Positions 12,114 to 24,234 of a DNA stretch of 64,000 nucleotides are shown here, in pieces; the stretch's first letter is position 1; the number at the start of each line of letters is the position of its first letter. The DNA is from Rutpela maculata. Its lineage: Eukaryota; Arthropoda; Insecta; Coleoptera; Cerambycidae. The stretch spans positions 95,727,591 to 95,791,590 of the forward strand of contig OW386287.2 in the NCBI GenBank assembly GCA_936432065.2, written 5' to 3'. The notes beneath the pieces were generated by a model. That model saw nothing but the letters and a program-made list of their open reading frames with translations, did not search any database and had not been told where the DNA came from. The position numbers and the translations under genes are program-made.

Positions 12114-12443
12114 CTTTTCGTGTATCTTTCCATATCAGCTCCATGAGACTCAATAACATTTCGCCAACCATTAACGGGAAACAATTCTGCATCAATTCTC
12201 AGTTTCTTAAGTAAGTTATTCAATTTGTCTGATTGGCTCTGTGTCGAGGCATTTAAAGTGAAATAACTTGTTCTGGCTTCATCACACATACATAACCTCA
12301 ATTTTAACTTACTCCACAAGGGTACCATATTAACTATACATGCTAACTGCATCATAAAAAGTGAAGTTGTATCGAAGGAATCATTTTCACTGGGGTTTAA
12401 GAAATTCACTGGCCAAACATCTATATATTGTTTACTCCTTACA
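12114..12443 (-). CDS. SLC12A9-like cotransporter exon (C-terminal domain)
   Basis: This exon lies between a TTTTTAG acceptor (12444-12445) and a GTATAAA donor (12113-12112). It encodes the soluble C-terminal domain (YIDVWPVNFL, then LFMMQLACIVNMVP). It starts with one base completing the previous codon and ends with two bases (AG) completed by the last exon. Length 330 fits this phase. Confidence 0.93.
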
Positions 12444-12764
12444 CTAAAAATTTAAGATAAATACCTATATTTTTACAATTATAGGAAATTATGAACAAAA
12501 TCTTGGGCAAAATCAAAATCAATAATGTAGTTTTTCGTTTTCAATGTGTGGCATAATATAGCAAACTGTGTGTAAGGGCATTTTTAAAGTTGGTGCAACT
12601 GGTGCATTGCACTGACGGGTCTTGGGGTTCATGGTCCCTTAGTTATAGTAAATTATTTTTTTTAAATTATCGCTTTCTGAAATATTTACAATTTAAATTT
12701 AGTTGTAGATTATTGCAATTTAATTCTTTGTCCTCTACAACAAGGACAATAGATGGTGAGCTGA

Positions 12765-14200
12765 AGCTTAGTCTATGTAATAAAAGCAAAAATAGTGTAA
12801 ATATTTCATGCAAAGACGAAATTACTTCCCCCCCCCCCCCCGTTATTGAGGGTGCTGAACACAATGGAAGTGGTGGGAGAAGTTTTTGACCGCCACAACC
12901 CCCTGAAACGGCCAAAAACCACCCCGTTTATGGAGATCCCTTTATGTTTTCATATATCAACGGGTCTGGGTAGTGATTTATCGACGGGTTATATATATTT
13001 GAAACAAAACATAGAAGGAGGTTATAGGGTAAGTGGAATCCAGAGAGCAGGCCTAGGGGGTTGATTTTCCTCCCGAGGGGTGGAAAATCTTTTTTTTCAA
13101 ATGATTCGATTCAAACTCTTATCCCCCGTTTTCGGTGTCGCTGATCACGGGAAAAATATTCATTTTTAGCTCCTCCTCATCCCTCAAACGGGCAGAAACC
13201 ACCCCTCACTAACCAGAAAGCATGCTATCCAGGATTTACAGGTTTTTCGGCACATGATCGTTATTACTGTGCATATCCCTTCATTTTTCAAGGAAGAGAA
13301 GGTGGTAGCGACCTCGGAGGTTGTTTCAACCCTTCCAAGGGGTGTAAAATTCATTAATTATATTTTTATCGTGAACAGCGCCTGCAAAAACGGAGAAGGG
13401 CGTATTGACATTGACGATCCAAAGTGTAATTAATGAATTTTACACTTCTTGGAAAGGTTGAAGCAACCCCCGAGTCGCTATCACCTTCTCTTCCGTGAAA
13501 AATGAAGGATATGCACAGGAATAACGATCATGTTGCCGAAAAACCTGTAAATCCTGGATAGCATGCTTTCTGGTGAGTGAGGGGTGATTTCTACCCGTTT
13601 GAGGGATGAGGAGGGGTTGGAGCTAAAAATGAATATTTTTCCCGTGATCAGCGACCCCGAAAACGGGGGATAAGCATTTGAAAAAAAAAAAAATTTCCAC
13701 CACTCAGGAGGGTTTAATCAACCCCCTAGGCCTGCTCTCTGGATTCCACTTATTCTATAACCTCCTTCCATGTTATTTCAAATATACAGTGTGTCCCACT
13801 TTTCATGGTAACAACTTTGTAGCTCAGTTATTAGTCACCCAATTTTAACCAAGTTTGGATGGGTATCAAAGACCTTTATTATACCTAAAAAAAAGTATAC
13901 CTAAAAAAGGTATAATAAAGGTCTTTGATACCCATCCAAACTTGGTTAAAATTGAAATAACTGAACTACAAAGGTGTTACCGTGAAAAGTGGGACACACT
14001 ATATATAACCCGTCGATAAATCCCTACCCAGACCCGTTTATATATGAAAACATAAAGGGTTCCCCATAAAAGGGGTGGTTTTTGGCCGTTTCAGGGGGTT
14101 GCGGGGGTCAAAAACTTCTCTCACCACTTCCATCATGTTCAGCAACCTCGATAACGGGGGGAAAGGTCATCTCATCTTTGCACGAAATATTTACAAAAAA
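12765..14200. repeat. Large foldback repeat, ~600-bp arms
   Basis: The left arm (~12765-13355) and right arm (~13425-14200) are inverted copies over most of their length, for example GAAAGCATGCTATCCAGGAT (13216) against its reverse near 13555-13575. The centre lies near 13390. The right arm is longer because of a nested MITE at 13788-14000. No transposase is seen. Confidence 0.85.
13788..14000. mobile_element. Nested MITE, mariner-like TIR
   Basis: Ends AGTGTGTCCCACTTTTCA and TGAAAAGTGGGACACACT are inverted, and the interior is itself a near-perfect palindrome around 13895. It interrupts a sequence that is continuous in the other foldback arm (~12990-13003), which shows insertion after the foldback formed. 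A TA-type target is likely. Confidence 0.75.
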
Positions 14201-14279
14201 CTCGTCAAATAATGCTTCATTACATAGACTATCCTATACAGGGGTGCAAACTATTTATAAAATGCATTGAAAAATCTAT

Positions 14280-15485
14280 TTTGCTGTAACAATATCCTTA
14301 ATACCATCATAAAGCGACTTGTAGACTAAAAGGGCCCACCCTTATGAAGGTTGTTAAGGCCTTTTTAAATTCCATCATAAAACTCCTTAGTGAGGCATAG
14401 TGCTGCTCTTGAAAACCTTGTTTGGGCCATTTTAAAACCTTTCTTAAAACCTATTTTACAGCTGTCGGAAGCTTTTTTATTAGCTTCCTGCATTTCTAGA
14501 AAACACCTAGAAGGCTACCTTAAAACTCTTGTAAATCCATATTAGAACTGAGAATCTATAAGAATGTCCACGAAGGAATCCAAATAATTTTATTATTGCA
14601 TTTATTTTTTCTAAACTGATTTAAACAAACACACCATCAGACTTATTGAAGATAAAATGGAATTTGAAATTTATAAAGCGTAGAGTGGCACTATAACCTC
14701 TCTAAGGCCGATTTAAAAGGTAATAAAAAGACATCAGGTGTAACAAAAAAATTAAAACCAACGGCAATTTATCGTTAAAACTACAAAAGAAAGGGGTAAA
14801 AAACAAGGGCGCCTCAGAAATAATAATGATTTTAATATTCATACAAAATTTGTATAGACGCGTAATCAGCAAATTTTAAAAAGTAGGCTGCTTCTTGATT
14901 CCCATGGTAATTTTCAGTCGTTTCGTAATTCTACCTTAATTTGTTAAAGAAAAAGTGATAATTATTAATAATTCTAATTGTGTGATTGACCTTGAATATT
15001 TTTATATAACAAGAAAAACATGGCCGGCCAACTAAAAACCTAATTGTCATTTTACAGTCCTTTCATTAAACTATATATTCTAATAATGGTAATGACCTAG
15101 AACATTTACTTTAAATGAAGTCCTTTTAGTCTTTTTGTATACTATCACAAATATTTTCTTCCTTACATAAATGCAAATGCACTTGGCCAAGATCACATAG
15201 ACTTGATAAAAGCTGTAATAAAATGTTTGGGATTCAAAAGAACCACCTCCAAGACGAACCGCTTTTGACATTTGATACAAAAAACTTAAAACTTAACCTC
15301 AAAATAATTTGACAATGTGACGCGCGCGTATATGTTCTAAATATACATATTGTTTATTATTTTTATAATAAATGTTTTATTGAGGTTTTAGAAAGAGTTT
15401 TATGGAATTAAAATATGCCTTTTAGATTTATAGAGGCCTTTTTTTCTTCATAACGGTTTCATCATAATGAAAATAATCGTTGTTA
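14280..15485. other. TTTAAA-rich repetitive block, left part
   Basis: No gene. Words such as TTTTAAA, TTAAAACC and AAGGCCTTTT recur irregularly every few tens of bases (strongest 14310-14540). The same texture resumes at 17830-18280 on the other side of the LINE. Confidence 0.4.
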
Positions 15486-15489
15486 TAGC

Positions 15490-17826
15490 TTTCGGAGAGC
15501 CAATTTTCCGGCCTTATATAACTTAATCGCAAGTGTCAATTGGCAGTTTCTCGAAACACTTTCTAATGTGGAAAAAGCAACTAGTTGTTTTTATGATAAA
15601 CTTTACTCCATTATTGATCTCTGTGTACCCAAATTCCCAGCTACCAACAAGAAAAAATACCCCCCATGGTACAATTCTCGGATTATAAATAATATCAAGT
15701 TAAAAGCTAGACTTTGACATTTATATAAGGGAAACGGGGATACGAGTACATTAGACAAATTTAAAATACTGAGATCTAGAATAAAATCGTACATTAATAT
15801 ATCCTATAAGGTTTACGTTCAAACAGCTGAAACTAATATAAAAAATGATCCACGTAAATTTTGGGGTTTCATTAATAACAAAAAAGGAACGTCTAGCATT
15901 TCCAGTCAAATGTCCTATAATGAACGCCAGTTAGATGACCCGAATGATATTGTTAATGCTTTTGCTGACTTTTTCTGTAAATCTTATTTACCTTCATCTC
16001 TCTTCTCCAAGAGACCGGTAGAGGCACCGAGATTTAACTCAACTTTTCACTTATGGGAATTTAATGAGAGTCAAGTAATGGCTGCACTAAAGAAAATAAA
16101 ACCCAAAATGACAACCGGCCCTGACAGAATACCCGCATTTCTCTTGAAAGTTTGTGCATATGTGCTGGCATACCCCCTAAAAATACTTTTCAACTTATGT
16201 ATCAGTAACTGTGAAATACCCAAGTGTGGAAATGCTCGAAAGTGTGTCCAATTTACAAAAAAGGGGATAGGTTTGATATTACCAACTTTCAACCGATTTC
16301 TATCATTTGCAACTTTTGCAAAGCAGTAGAAATTTTATTACACGATTTTATATATCACCATGTCTCTACGAATATATCGGTCTTCCAACATGGCTTTATG
16401 CGAGGCCATTACAGTAACGAATTTGGTTTGTGTTACTCAGTTTATAGCTGAATCTCTAGATACGCGAACTCAGACGGATGTAATTTATACAGATTTCTCT
16501 AAAGCTTTCGACCGGCTTGATCACAATTTGATACTACACTTTGGCATGTCGGATGCTTTAATTACACTATTTGAGTCATACTTATATAACAGGATGCAAT
16601 ATGTTGTTTCTCATGGTTTTAAGTCGGTGGAATATTTGGCATCGTCCGGAGTTCCACAAGGATCCATACTTGGTCCCTTGTTATTTATAATTTTCATCAA
16701 TGACATTGTAGATGTTTTATATGTCAATTGTCTCATTTATGCTGATGATCTAAAGATTTATAGTGTTGTTTTTTTTTTTTTTTTTTTTTTAAAGAGGAGG
16801 GGTAACCCCTCATGGGCTCCAATCAATCAATGGTATATTGGAAGTGTCAGACTCTTACTGACTAAAGCCCCCTCCTCCCCGGGCTCGTCTGTATACTACT
16901 CCGAGGGCACTGCAGCCTCGAGGGCTTATTGTGCTCACCCTGTATTGCCCGTAAGGTGTTCTTACTAGCAACTGATCGCTGCGCGGTGCCCCTTAGCTGG
17001 TCTGACCACTATCGGTCACCCATCCAAGTCCTCACCGCGAGCGATGTTGCTGCACTTCGGTGATCTAGCCTTGGTCTGGTTTAATACCTCCCTGACTTCT
17101 CACCCCACTATAGTGTTGTTAATAGTATCGAGGATTGTTTCCATCTACAAAGAAACTTGGAGAACGTGAATGCTTGGTGCCAGGAAAATAAGTTGCCTTT
17201 AAATGCCAATAAGTGTAACATAATGTCTTTTTCAAACAAATCCACGCATTTGATTACAATCTTGACAATGTCAATCTAATTCGTCTCACAACATTTTGCG
17301 ATCTTGGCGTTATCTTTGATTCAAAACTTTCTTTTACGTCACATATAGACACCATCGTCTCTCGTCTCAGAGGCTACTAAGACATATGGATTTATAGCAC
17401 GGAATTGTCGCGATTTCACGAACGATACAATAAAATTGCTTTACTTTAGTTTTGTCAGACCCAAGTTTGAGTATGCTTCTCCTGTATGGCCTCCATATTA
17501 CAATACGCACATCAATACTGTAGAAGCCGTACATGTATTTGTCTTTAAAATCATTCAAAATATCACAGATTGTCAAGAAATATTATGTCAACTGAACTTC
17601 AATATACCGAGAATAACCTCTAGGGAGAATTTAACGTTTTATCTACGGACACCTTGCACTAATATTCTTAAACATTCACCTCTATATTCAGCTTTTAATG
17701 TTCATATTTAAGTATGTTCAATTTTTTTAATGTACCTACATTTAACTTTATTGTTTTTGCTTACCCTCCTTCTATAATTGGGTTATCTACCTGTTGAACA
17801 GTGTTCTCAATAAATAAATAAATAAA
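15490..17826 (+). mobile_element. Jockey/CR1-group LINE, ORF2 with frameshifts
   Basis: This is a 5'-truncated non-LTR retrotransposon. The pre-RT region reads NDPRKFWGFINNKK (~15847) and MTTGPDRIPAFLLK (~16109). The RT domain has DFSKAFDRLDH (~16492), GVPQGSILGPLLF (~16648) and YADDLKIY (~16738). The thumb/C-terminal region is readable at 17367-17711. Several frameshifts and one stop are seen. A 338-bp SINE splits it at 16771. The copy ends with (AATA)n at 17809-17826. Confidence 0.85.
16771..17108 (-). mobile_element. 5S-rRNA-derived SINE (SINE3-like)
   Basis: This element is inserted on the minus strand, with its poly-A seen as the T run starting at 16771. Perfect 12-bp target duplications TATAGTGTTGTT lie at 16759-16770 and 17109-17120. 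Read on the minus strand, ~17070 down to 16978 closely resembles 5S rRNA, including GATCACCGAAGT, GCAACATCG and the box-C-like ACTTGGATGGGTGACCG. The body then runs to CCCATGAGGGGTTACCCCTC and poly-A. 5S-derived SINEs use the internal Pol III promoter and borrow a LINE's reverse transcriptase. Confidence 0.88.
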
Positions 17827-17829
17827 TTT

Positions 17830-18995
17830 GTCAAGGATGTTTTAAGAGTCTAGTTTTGTAATGGCCTTTAATGTAAGTACTAATAGGCATTGAAAATGTC
17901 TAGTTTTAAAATAGATTTAAAATGCATTTATTGCAAATATGTTAAAACCATAAAGAATAATTTAAAGCCTCTTTAAATCTAAATGGATTTTAAGACGTTA
18001 ATAAAACTAATTATCTTTATGGAGAGTTTTATGTAGGTATGATAAACCCATTAGAAATACATATTATCCTAGAAGCAAATTAGCTTTATAATTGGGTCTT
18101 ACAGAATGCTTTAAAACTTACCATATCGGAACAAGTATACTTGAAGCCTAAAAGGCCTTAACTACAACATCAATAAAGCACAAGACTATTTCCTAACCCT
18201 GACAAACCTTTCTTAAAACCTCCTCAAGTCCAAATGACTTTTAAATTGTTCCTTGGGATATTTATTCTGAATAGCAATTTTTTAATTTACTTTAATCTCA
18301 TTTATTCATACATTATAAAGTACAGGAAACCAAAGTAGGCTAGTAGAGAAATACTATACACTTATGTAGACATGCAATATGGGTCAGGTTAGCGCCATCT
18401 CAAGACTATTGGAATGGGGTAGCCTAAAGCAACTGCATAGTTCACAGTAGACTTACCAGGCACTGAAAAAATGTCGACGCCTTTGACCATCAAATATGCC
18501 GCATCTCACCGTCAAAGGCGCCGACATTTTTTACACGCCTAAGAATTGTGCTGTCAACTATACACTGTGTGTTTATTATCGTTATTTGCAATGTACATCT
18601 GGTCAGGCACAGGTTACATGTAACCTTGCAAAATTTAAGTATAGCTCTCAAATTAATAATAATGTTAGGAAAATGACCCTCGGTTAAATTGCACCAAATT
18701 TTAGTATGTTATAGGTCTTAGCCTCCTGAACAATAGTTCTCATGGGCATAATGCTCAAAAGTCAATATAGCGCAAGGAACTGCTTGTCGAAGACAGAACC
18801 ATTAAGTGGAAACCAAAGAACTAGTATACTGTTCCTACTATACACTAATTAATGTATGTTCATATTTATGTGTATTAATTTTAAATTTAGTATCCGTTAA
18901 TTATGTATCTCGTTATATATAGTTAATAATTAATATAGTTGAATATTCAAAAAAATGAGTAACGAGTTGGATGCATTGTACCAAAGAAAAATATG
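17830..18995. other. TTTAAA-rich block, right part; no gene
   Basis: The TTTAAA/TTAAAACC texture seen at 14280-15485 continues to ~18280. After that the sequence is unremarkable apart from a hairpin at 18466-18530. Confidence 0.4.
18466..18530. repeat. 22-bp-arm hairpin
   Basis: AAAAAATGTCGACGCCTTTG pairs with CAAAGGCGCCGACATTTTTT across a ~20-base loop. A small MITE-like remnant is possible. Confidence 0.6.
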
Positions 18996-19017
18996 TTAAT
19001 TTTTTATTAAATATTTA

Positions 19018-19605
19018 TTGTTTATAGTTTTTAGTTTACAAAGAAGAGCTGTCAGAGTTATGGCTGGGGTAGATTATAGAAGCGAAACGCAGGATCTTTT
19101 TATAAAATTTAAAATTTTAACATTTCCCTGTATATATGCCTTGGAATGCTTAACATACATTAAAAAACATATTAACGAATACATATCAAATAAAGAAGTC
19201 CATAATTTTGAGACCAGGACCAAGGATCATTTAAGAACGATCTTCACACGGTTAACAAAAAGACAAACAGGCATTTCGGAGTTAAACTTTTTAATAGTCT
19301 TCCCCCCAAAATCAGAGAGCTACCCATGGACAAATTCAGAACTACAATTAAAATGTTTTTCATCAGTAAGGCTTTCTTCACAGTTGAGGACATTTGTAAG
19401 GAAATTAAACACTGTACCTAACTATGTTTACAAATATGTTCTGTTCAATAGCTGTTTTAATGTTTTATATTGCAACTTAATTGCTTTTATCTATTTATTA
19501 ATAATATATTACTGTAATAATTTTATTCTTTTCATCCATATTTTGACTTATGTAAATACTTGTATATGTATATTAACATGAATAAACGTATTGTATTGTA
19601 TTCAA
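19018..19605 (+). mobile_element. LINE 3' end (CR1-group C-terminus)
   Basis: The open frame 19018-19581 starts LQRRAVRVMAGVDYR and contains ALECLTYIKKH and NFETRTKDHL. This pattern is typical of the extreme C-terminus of CR1/Kiri-type ORF2 proteins. The 3' tail is an ATTGT-type repeat (19588-19601). The 5' side is truncated. Confidence 0.65.
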
Positions 19606-21300
19606 CAAAGAAAACCTACATAGTTTTCATTTATATTTTTGAATATCCATTCAGTATAACTCTAAACGATGCACGCAACACTACGAAATGCAAAACCTTA
19701 AGCAATGGGGTATTTTAAGCAAACTAGTAATTATTTTAACCATATGCACATGTATATTGTGAAAAAGAAGAGAAATTTGAATAAATGATTTTTTTTTAAT
19801 TATGTTTTATTTCAGTGCTATTGTATTTGTTTACCTGTTTATATTTCTCAAAAAACAATACAAGTTCAACATAGGTAAGAGTGCAAAATTACTTCACAAC
19901 TCAATTCAATTTCTGAAATTACTAGTAAGTGTAAAACACAATGTTCACTAACTGTGTATATAGTTTAAAAGTCGTGTCAATGCACAGTTTTCCAAATAGA
20001 TAGAAAACTTCGCAGTAAGTGGCCAATAGCTTCAAAAATTGGAAAACCATCTAGCAAATTATGTTAAGTGAAATAAATTCCAACCCAAGAGATTATTATA
20101 TGTATTTTGAAACATATCTATAAATACAGATACAAATATGAATAACTCACTTTAGTGGAAAAATCATCCTGTAGAAAATGTTGACTATATACACACTTCC
20201 ATTTGCTAGGTGGTTTTCCAATTTCTTAAAGCTATCATATATCCACTTCCTGCGAAGTTTTTTTGTCTTTAAGCACTGAATAATAACTTTTACTCTTACC
20301 AGTTATTTTAGAACATTAATTAATATTACGGAGCAACTTCGTACTCTTACATATTACCTATATAGAACATTTATTATCTTCTGAAAAACATTAACAGGTA
20401 AACAATCCGAAAAATACCTAGTTGTTTCCCTCACTTAATGAGTTGTGTTGAACGGAAAAGATAAATGTATGAAATTCAATACAAAATAGCATGTTATTAC
20501 TTTAAAATGGTAAACAACCAAAATGTGGAAAAGATAAAGGCCACAAGACAAGCATAAACTATATAGGTTAGGTATTTCATTCCTCTCGTTATCGCCCCTC
20601 CTTTCCTATATATGGTTAACGATGGGAAATAGATGGTGAAATTTACTTCATGGTGAATTGAAGAGGTAATACGCACTTCGTAGTAGCCGTGCACGGTGAA
20701 GTTCAGTTCTGCAGGTAGCGGTAACGTCATTAACACTAATAAATGTTACTAACAAGGTCCACGACTTTAAACGGATAGTAAAGGTTCCCAGAACGTCTCG
20801 GCCACTATCAAAGCTACTTGAAAGTGGTTGCAACTTCGAAGGTCGTCCCACTGGTAATTAGGGCGTCCCCATGCACCGGAAAAGCTACGTATAAGTCACA
20901 TAACTCTAAAGTAACCGCTAGTGGAAAAACTACGAGGCAGTCACTACGGATATGTCAAATGAAGTTATCTACATATCAAAGTCGTAAATTTAGTCACGGA
21001 TTCGTAGTGGTTACTCATTCGAAGTTCCCATCTCAGTTACTGTTACTTTGGTGCTAGTTGGGTTTTTAGGGATGAATCGAGTTTTTCATAACACGGTGGC
21101 CACAATCCAATCCATGTCTCGAATTTGGTCTTGGAAAAATTCACGAGTTTTATATTGCTCGGACACAATATCCACAAAACTTAATGTTTGGATGGATATG
21201 TTGGGTAATAATATTTTTGCTATATTTTTTATTGATGGTAACTTAAATGCACAGAAGTACTTCAAAATGTTTGCAAAATTATATTATTCATTATACTTAC
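19606..21300. other. Intron, no gene seen
   Basis: No confident coding sequence. Between 20640 and 21020 the composition shifts to a mix with repeated words such as GTAGTGGT, AAGTCGTAA and CACTACGGA. This may be a decayed minisatellite. Confidence 0.4.
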
Positions 21301-21307
21301 TAAAGTA

Positions 21308-24234
21308 ATATTTTGTCGAACTCCTCTACATATTTTCTTAAATATATAAGGAATAAAAACCAGACTGCGACCACAGCTATTCTCCGGACTAATGCTCCGT
21401 CAAGCGCTGGATTACGAATTACAAGCCCGGCCGTGTTAAGTGCAATAACTATGTATTGTCTCAAAATGCTAAAGTTTCGATTGCAACGAACACGAGCCGA
21501 AAGACTTATTCCCACTCAAAGGAGCTCTCGTGCAAGCCGCTCCACACCACTTGCATACTGCAGTTTCGAGCTGTTGGCTCTCATCAGTGCAAGGGAAGTC
21601 CGGAATGACTGGAACGAAACACTTAATCACTCTTGGTACATGATAGTATTTATAAAACCACTACATGCAACAAAAGCAGTAGGCTCCATCTAATGGCCAA
21701 TTTCCATTGCAATCAAAGTGGCAGAAGCCTTGACTTGGGCATAGTTAGTAGGTATGCTTTTAGAGGGCAGAATATTTACTAACGTAATATATAAGGAATA
21801 AAAACCAGACTGCAACCAACAGGTATTCTCCGAACTAAAGCCCCGCCGAGCGCTGGATTACGAATTACAAGCCTGCTAGTCGTCAACTTCCAGGAATAAA
21901 ATTTGAGAAGGTTTGGTTACAATAAGATGAGTACTCTATAATCACAATTCAGCAATGGTTTGGCAACTCCTCAACACCACATTGTGGAATCATTTGCTGA
22001 ATAGGTGGGGATCTGTCCAGGCCCGGATTGGGCCGGCAAGTTACCAAGTAAAATTTAGTGGGCCGGTCAACTCCGGTGGATCGCTCCAAGTTTTTAGTGT
22101 GAATAATTATTTGAAATAATACGTATTGCAAGAGATCTGTCGCTGGCCAGTGCATGTGACTTTAATATCTACAACTTGCAAGACTGACATCCAATATTTG
22201 TAATAATTTTGATATGATATAATGATACATTTATTAATATATTTATATAGTAAGTAAGAAATTAAGTTTCCTTGCTGATTTTAAAAAGGATTCCATTGAA
22301 GGTTTCTACAATTGATAAGTTTCAAATGAGAAAATTAGCAGCTATGTCAGGTGTTTACAATAATCAAAATCAATATGCCTAAGATAGTTGCGTCTGCGAA
22401 TTTTTGTTTTACGTTGTTCTTCTTATTTTAATTTTTGTTTGTTTCTTGAAGCTTTTATAACGATTTATTTTTTTAGCAAGCTGATGGTTTAGTGTCCAGC
22501 ATGCAGCGCATGTGGATTTATTTTCTTGGGGGGCGTCAGTCTTGGAGCTTATTAAAAATCCTTTAATTTAAGATGTCACATGACATCAAATCAATTCTTT
22601 CATTTGTCTTGAGTGAGCCGATATAAAAAATCAAACTCGGGCCAAAAAAATTTCCCAATCCGGCCCTGAATCCATCCGATGGCCAGATTCCTAGATCTTG
22701 CACCCAACAATTACTTTTTGTGAGGTTACATGAAATCTCAAATGAATGGATAGAACTAATAATCTGGAGAAATTGGAATTAAGAAATGTAAATTCAGCTG
22801 TAAGTATTATTCCACAAATAGTAGATATGCTTCTAGAGGGCAGAATATTTACTAGTGAAATATTTTGTCGAACTCCTCTATCTGTTTCCTTAAATATATA
22901 AGGAATAAGAAGCCAGACTGCAACCAACACCTATACTCCGGACTAATGCCCGCCGAGCGCTGAATTACGAGTTACAAGCCTGGCCGCGTTAAGTACAATA
23001 ACTATGTATTGCCACAAAACGCTAAGTTTCGATTGTAATAGACACCAGCCGAAAGACTTATTCCCATTCAAAGGAGCTCTCGTGCCAGCCACCCCATACC
23101 ACTTGCAGACTGCAGTTTCGAGCTATTGGCTCTCGTCAGTGCAAGGTAGGTCTGAGACAGCTGTAACAAGGCATTTGTTCACTCTTGGTACACGACGAGA
23201 TTTATAAAACCACGACATGCAACAAAAATGACAGGCTCCATCTAGCAGCTGATATCCATTACAATCGAAACAGCAGTAGCCCTGACATGGGCACAGTTAG
23301 TAGATATGCTTCTAGAGGGCAGAATATTTACTAGTGAAATATTTTGTCGAACTCCTCTATATGTTTCCTTAAATATAAAAGGAATAAGAAACCAGACTGC
23401 AACCAACAGCTATTCTCCGGACTAATGCCCCGCCGAGCGCTGAATTGCGAGTTACAAGCCTGGCCGCGTTATGTACAATAACTATGTATTGCCACAAAAC
23501 GCTAAGTTTCGCACGAGAGCTCCTTTGAATGGGAATAAGTCTTTCGGCTGGTGTCTATTACAATCGAAACTTAGCGTTTTGTGGCAATACATAGTTATTG
23601 TACTTAACGCGGCCAGGCTTGTAACTCGTAATTCAGCGCTCGGCGGGGCATTAGTCCGGAGAATAGCTGTTGGTTGCAGTCTGGTTTCTTATTCCTTATA
23701 TATTTAAGGAAACATATAGAAGAGTTCGACAAAATATTTCACTAGTAAATATTCTGCCCTCTAGAAGCATATCTACTAACTGTGCCCATGTCAGGGCTAC
23801 TGCTGTTTCGATTGTAATGGATATCAGCCGCTAGATGGAGCCTGTCATTTTTGTTGCATGTCGTGGTTTTATAAATCTCGTCATGTACCAAGAGTGAACA
23901 AATGCCTTATTACAGCCGTCTCAGACCTACCTTGCACTGACGAGAGCCAATAGCTCGAAACTGCAGTCTGCAAGTGGTGTGGGGTGGCTGGCACGAGAGC
24001 TCCTTCGAATGGGAATAAGTCTTTCGGCTGCTGTCTATTACAATCGAAACTTAGCCTTTTGTGGCAATACATAGTTATTGTACTTAACGCGGCCAGGCTT
24101 GTAACTCGTAATTCAGCGCTCGGCGGAGCATTAGTCCGGAGAATAGCTGTTGGTTGCAGTCTGGTTTCTTATTCCTTATATATTTAAGGAAACATATAGA
24201 GGAGTTCGACAAAATATTTCACTAGTAAATTATT
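21308..24234. repeat. 479-bp repeat family, tandem and inverted copies
   Basis: A unit starting GTAGATATGCTTCTAGAGGG occurs at 22821 and again at 23300 (period 479). An older copy lies at ~21308-21770 and a short piece at 21786-21880. At 23512/23513 the array flips: 23513-24234 is the reverse complement of the preceding units, making a palindrome with ~700-bp arms. No coding content is convincing. It may be satellite-like or the end of an unrecognised DNA transposon. Confidence 0.8.
22018..22668. mobile_element. hAT-type non-autonomous element
   Basis: Ends CAGGCCCGGATTGGG and CCCAATCCGGCCCTG are inverted and match a common hAT TIR. The flanking octamers GATCTGTC and AATCCATC agree at 5 of 8 positions, as for an old 8-bp target duplication. 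It lies inside the 479-bp repeat block. Confidence 0.7.

Noticed and set aside
12590..13064. Short ORFs in the 13-kb foldback
   Set aside because: They mirror each other across the palindrome and contain homopolymer runs; no domain.
20497..21057. ORFs around a compositionally odd stretch
   Set aside because: No recognisable domain and probably decayed minisatellite; kept only as an intron note.
21313..24187. Repeated ORFs in the 479-bp unit (NGNKSFG-like)
   Set aside because: Same unit read on either strand in different copies, with stops in others; no protein motif.
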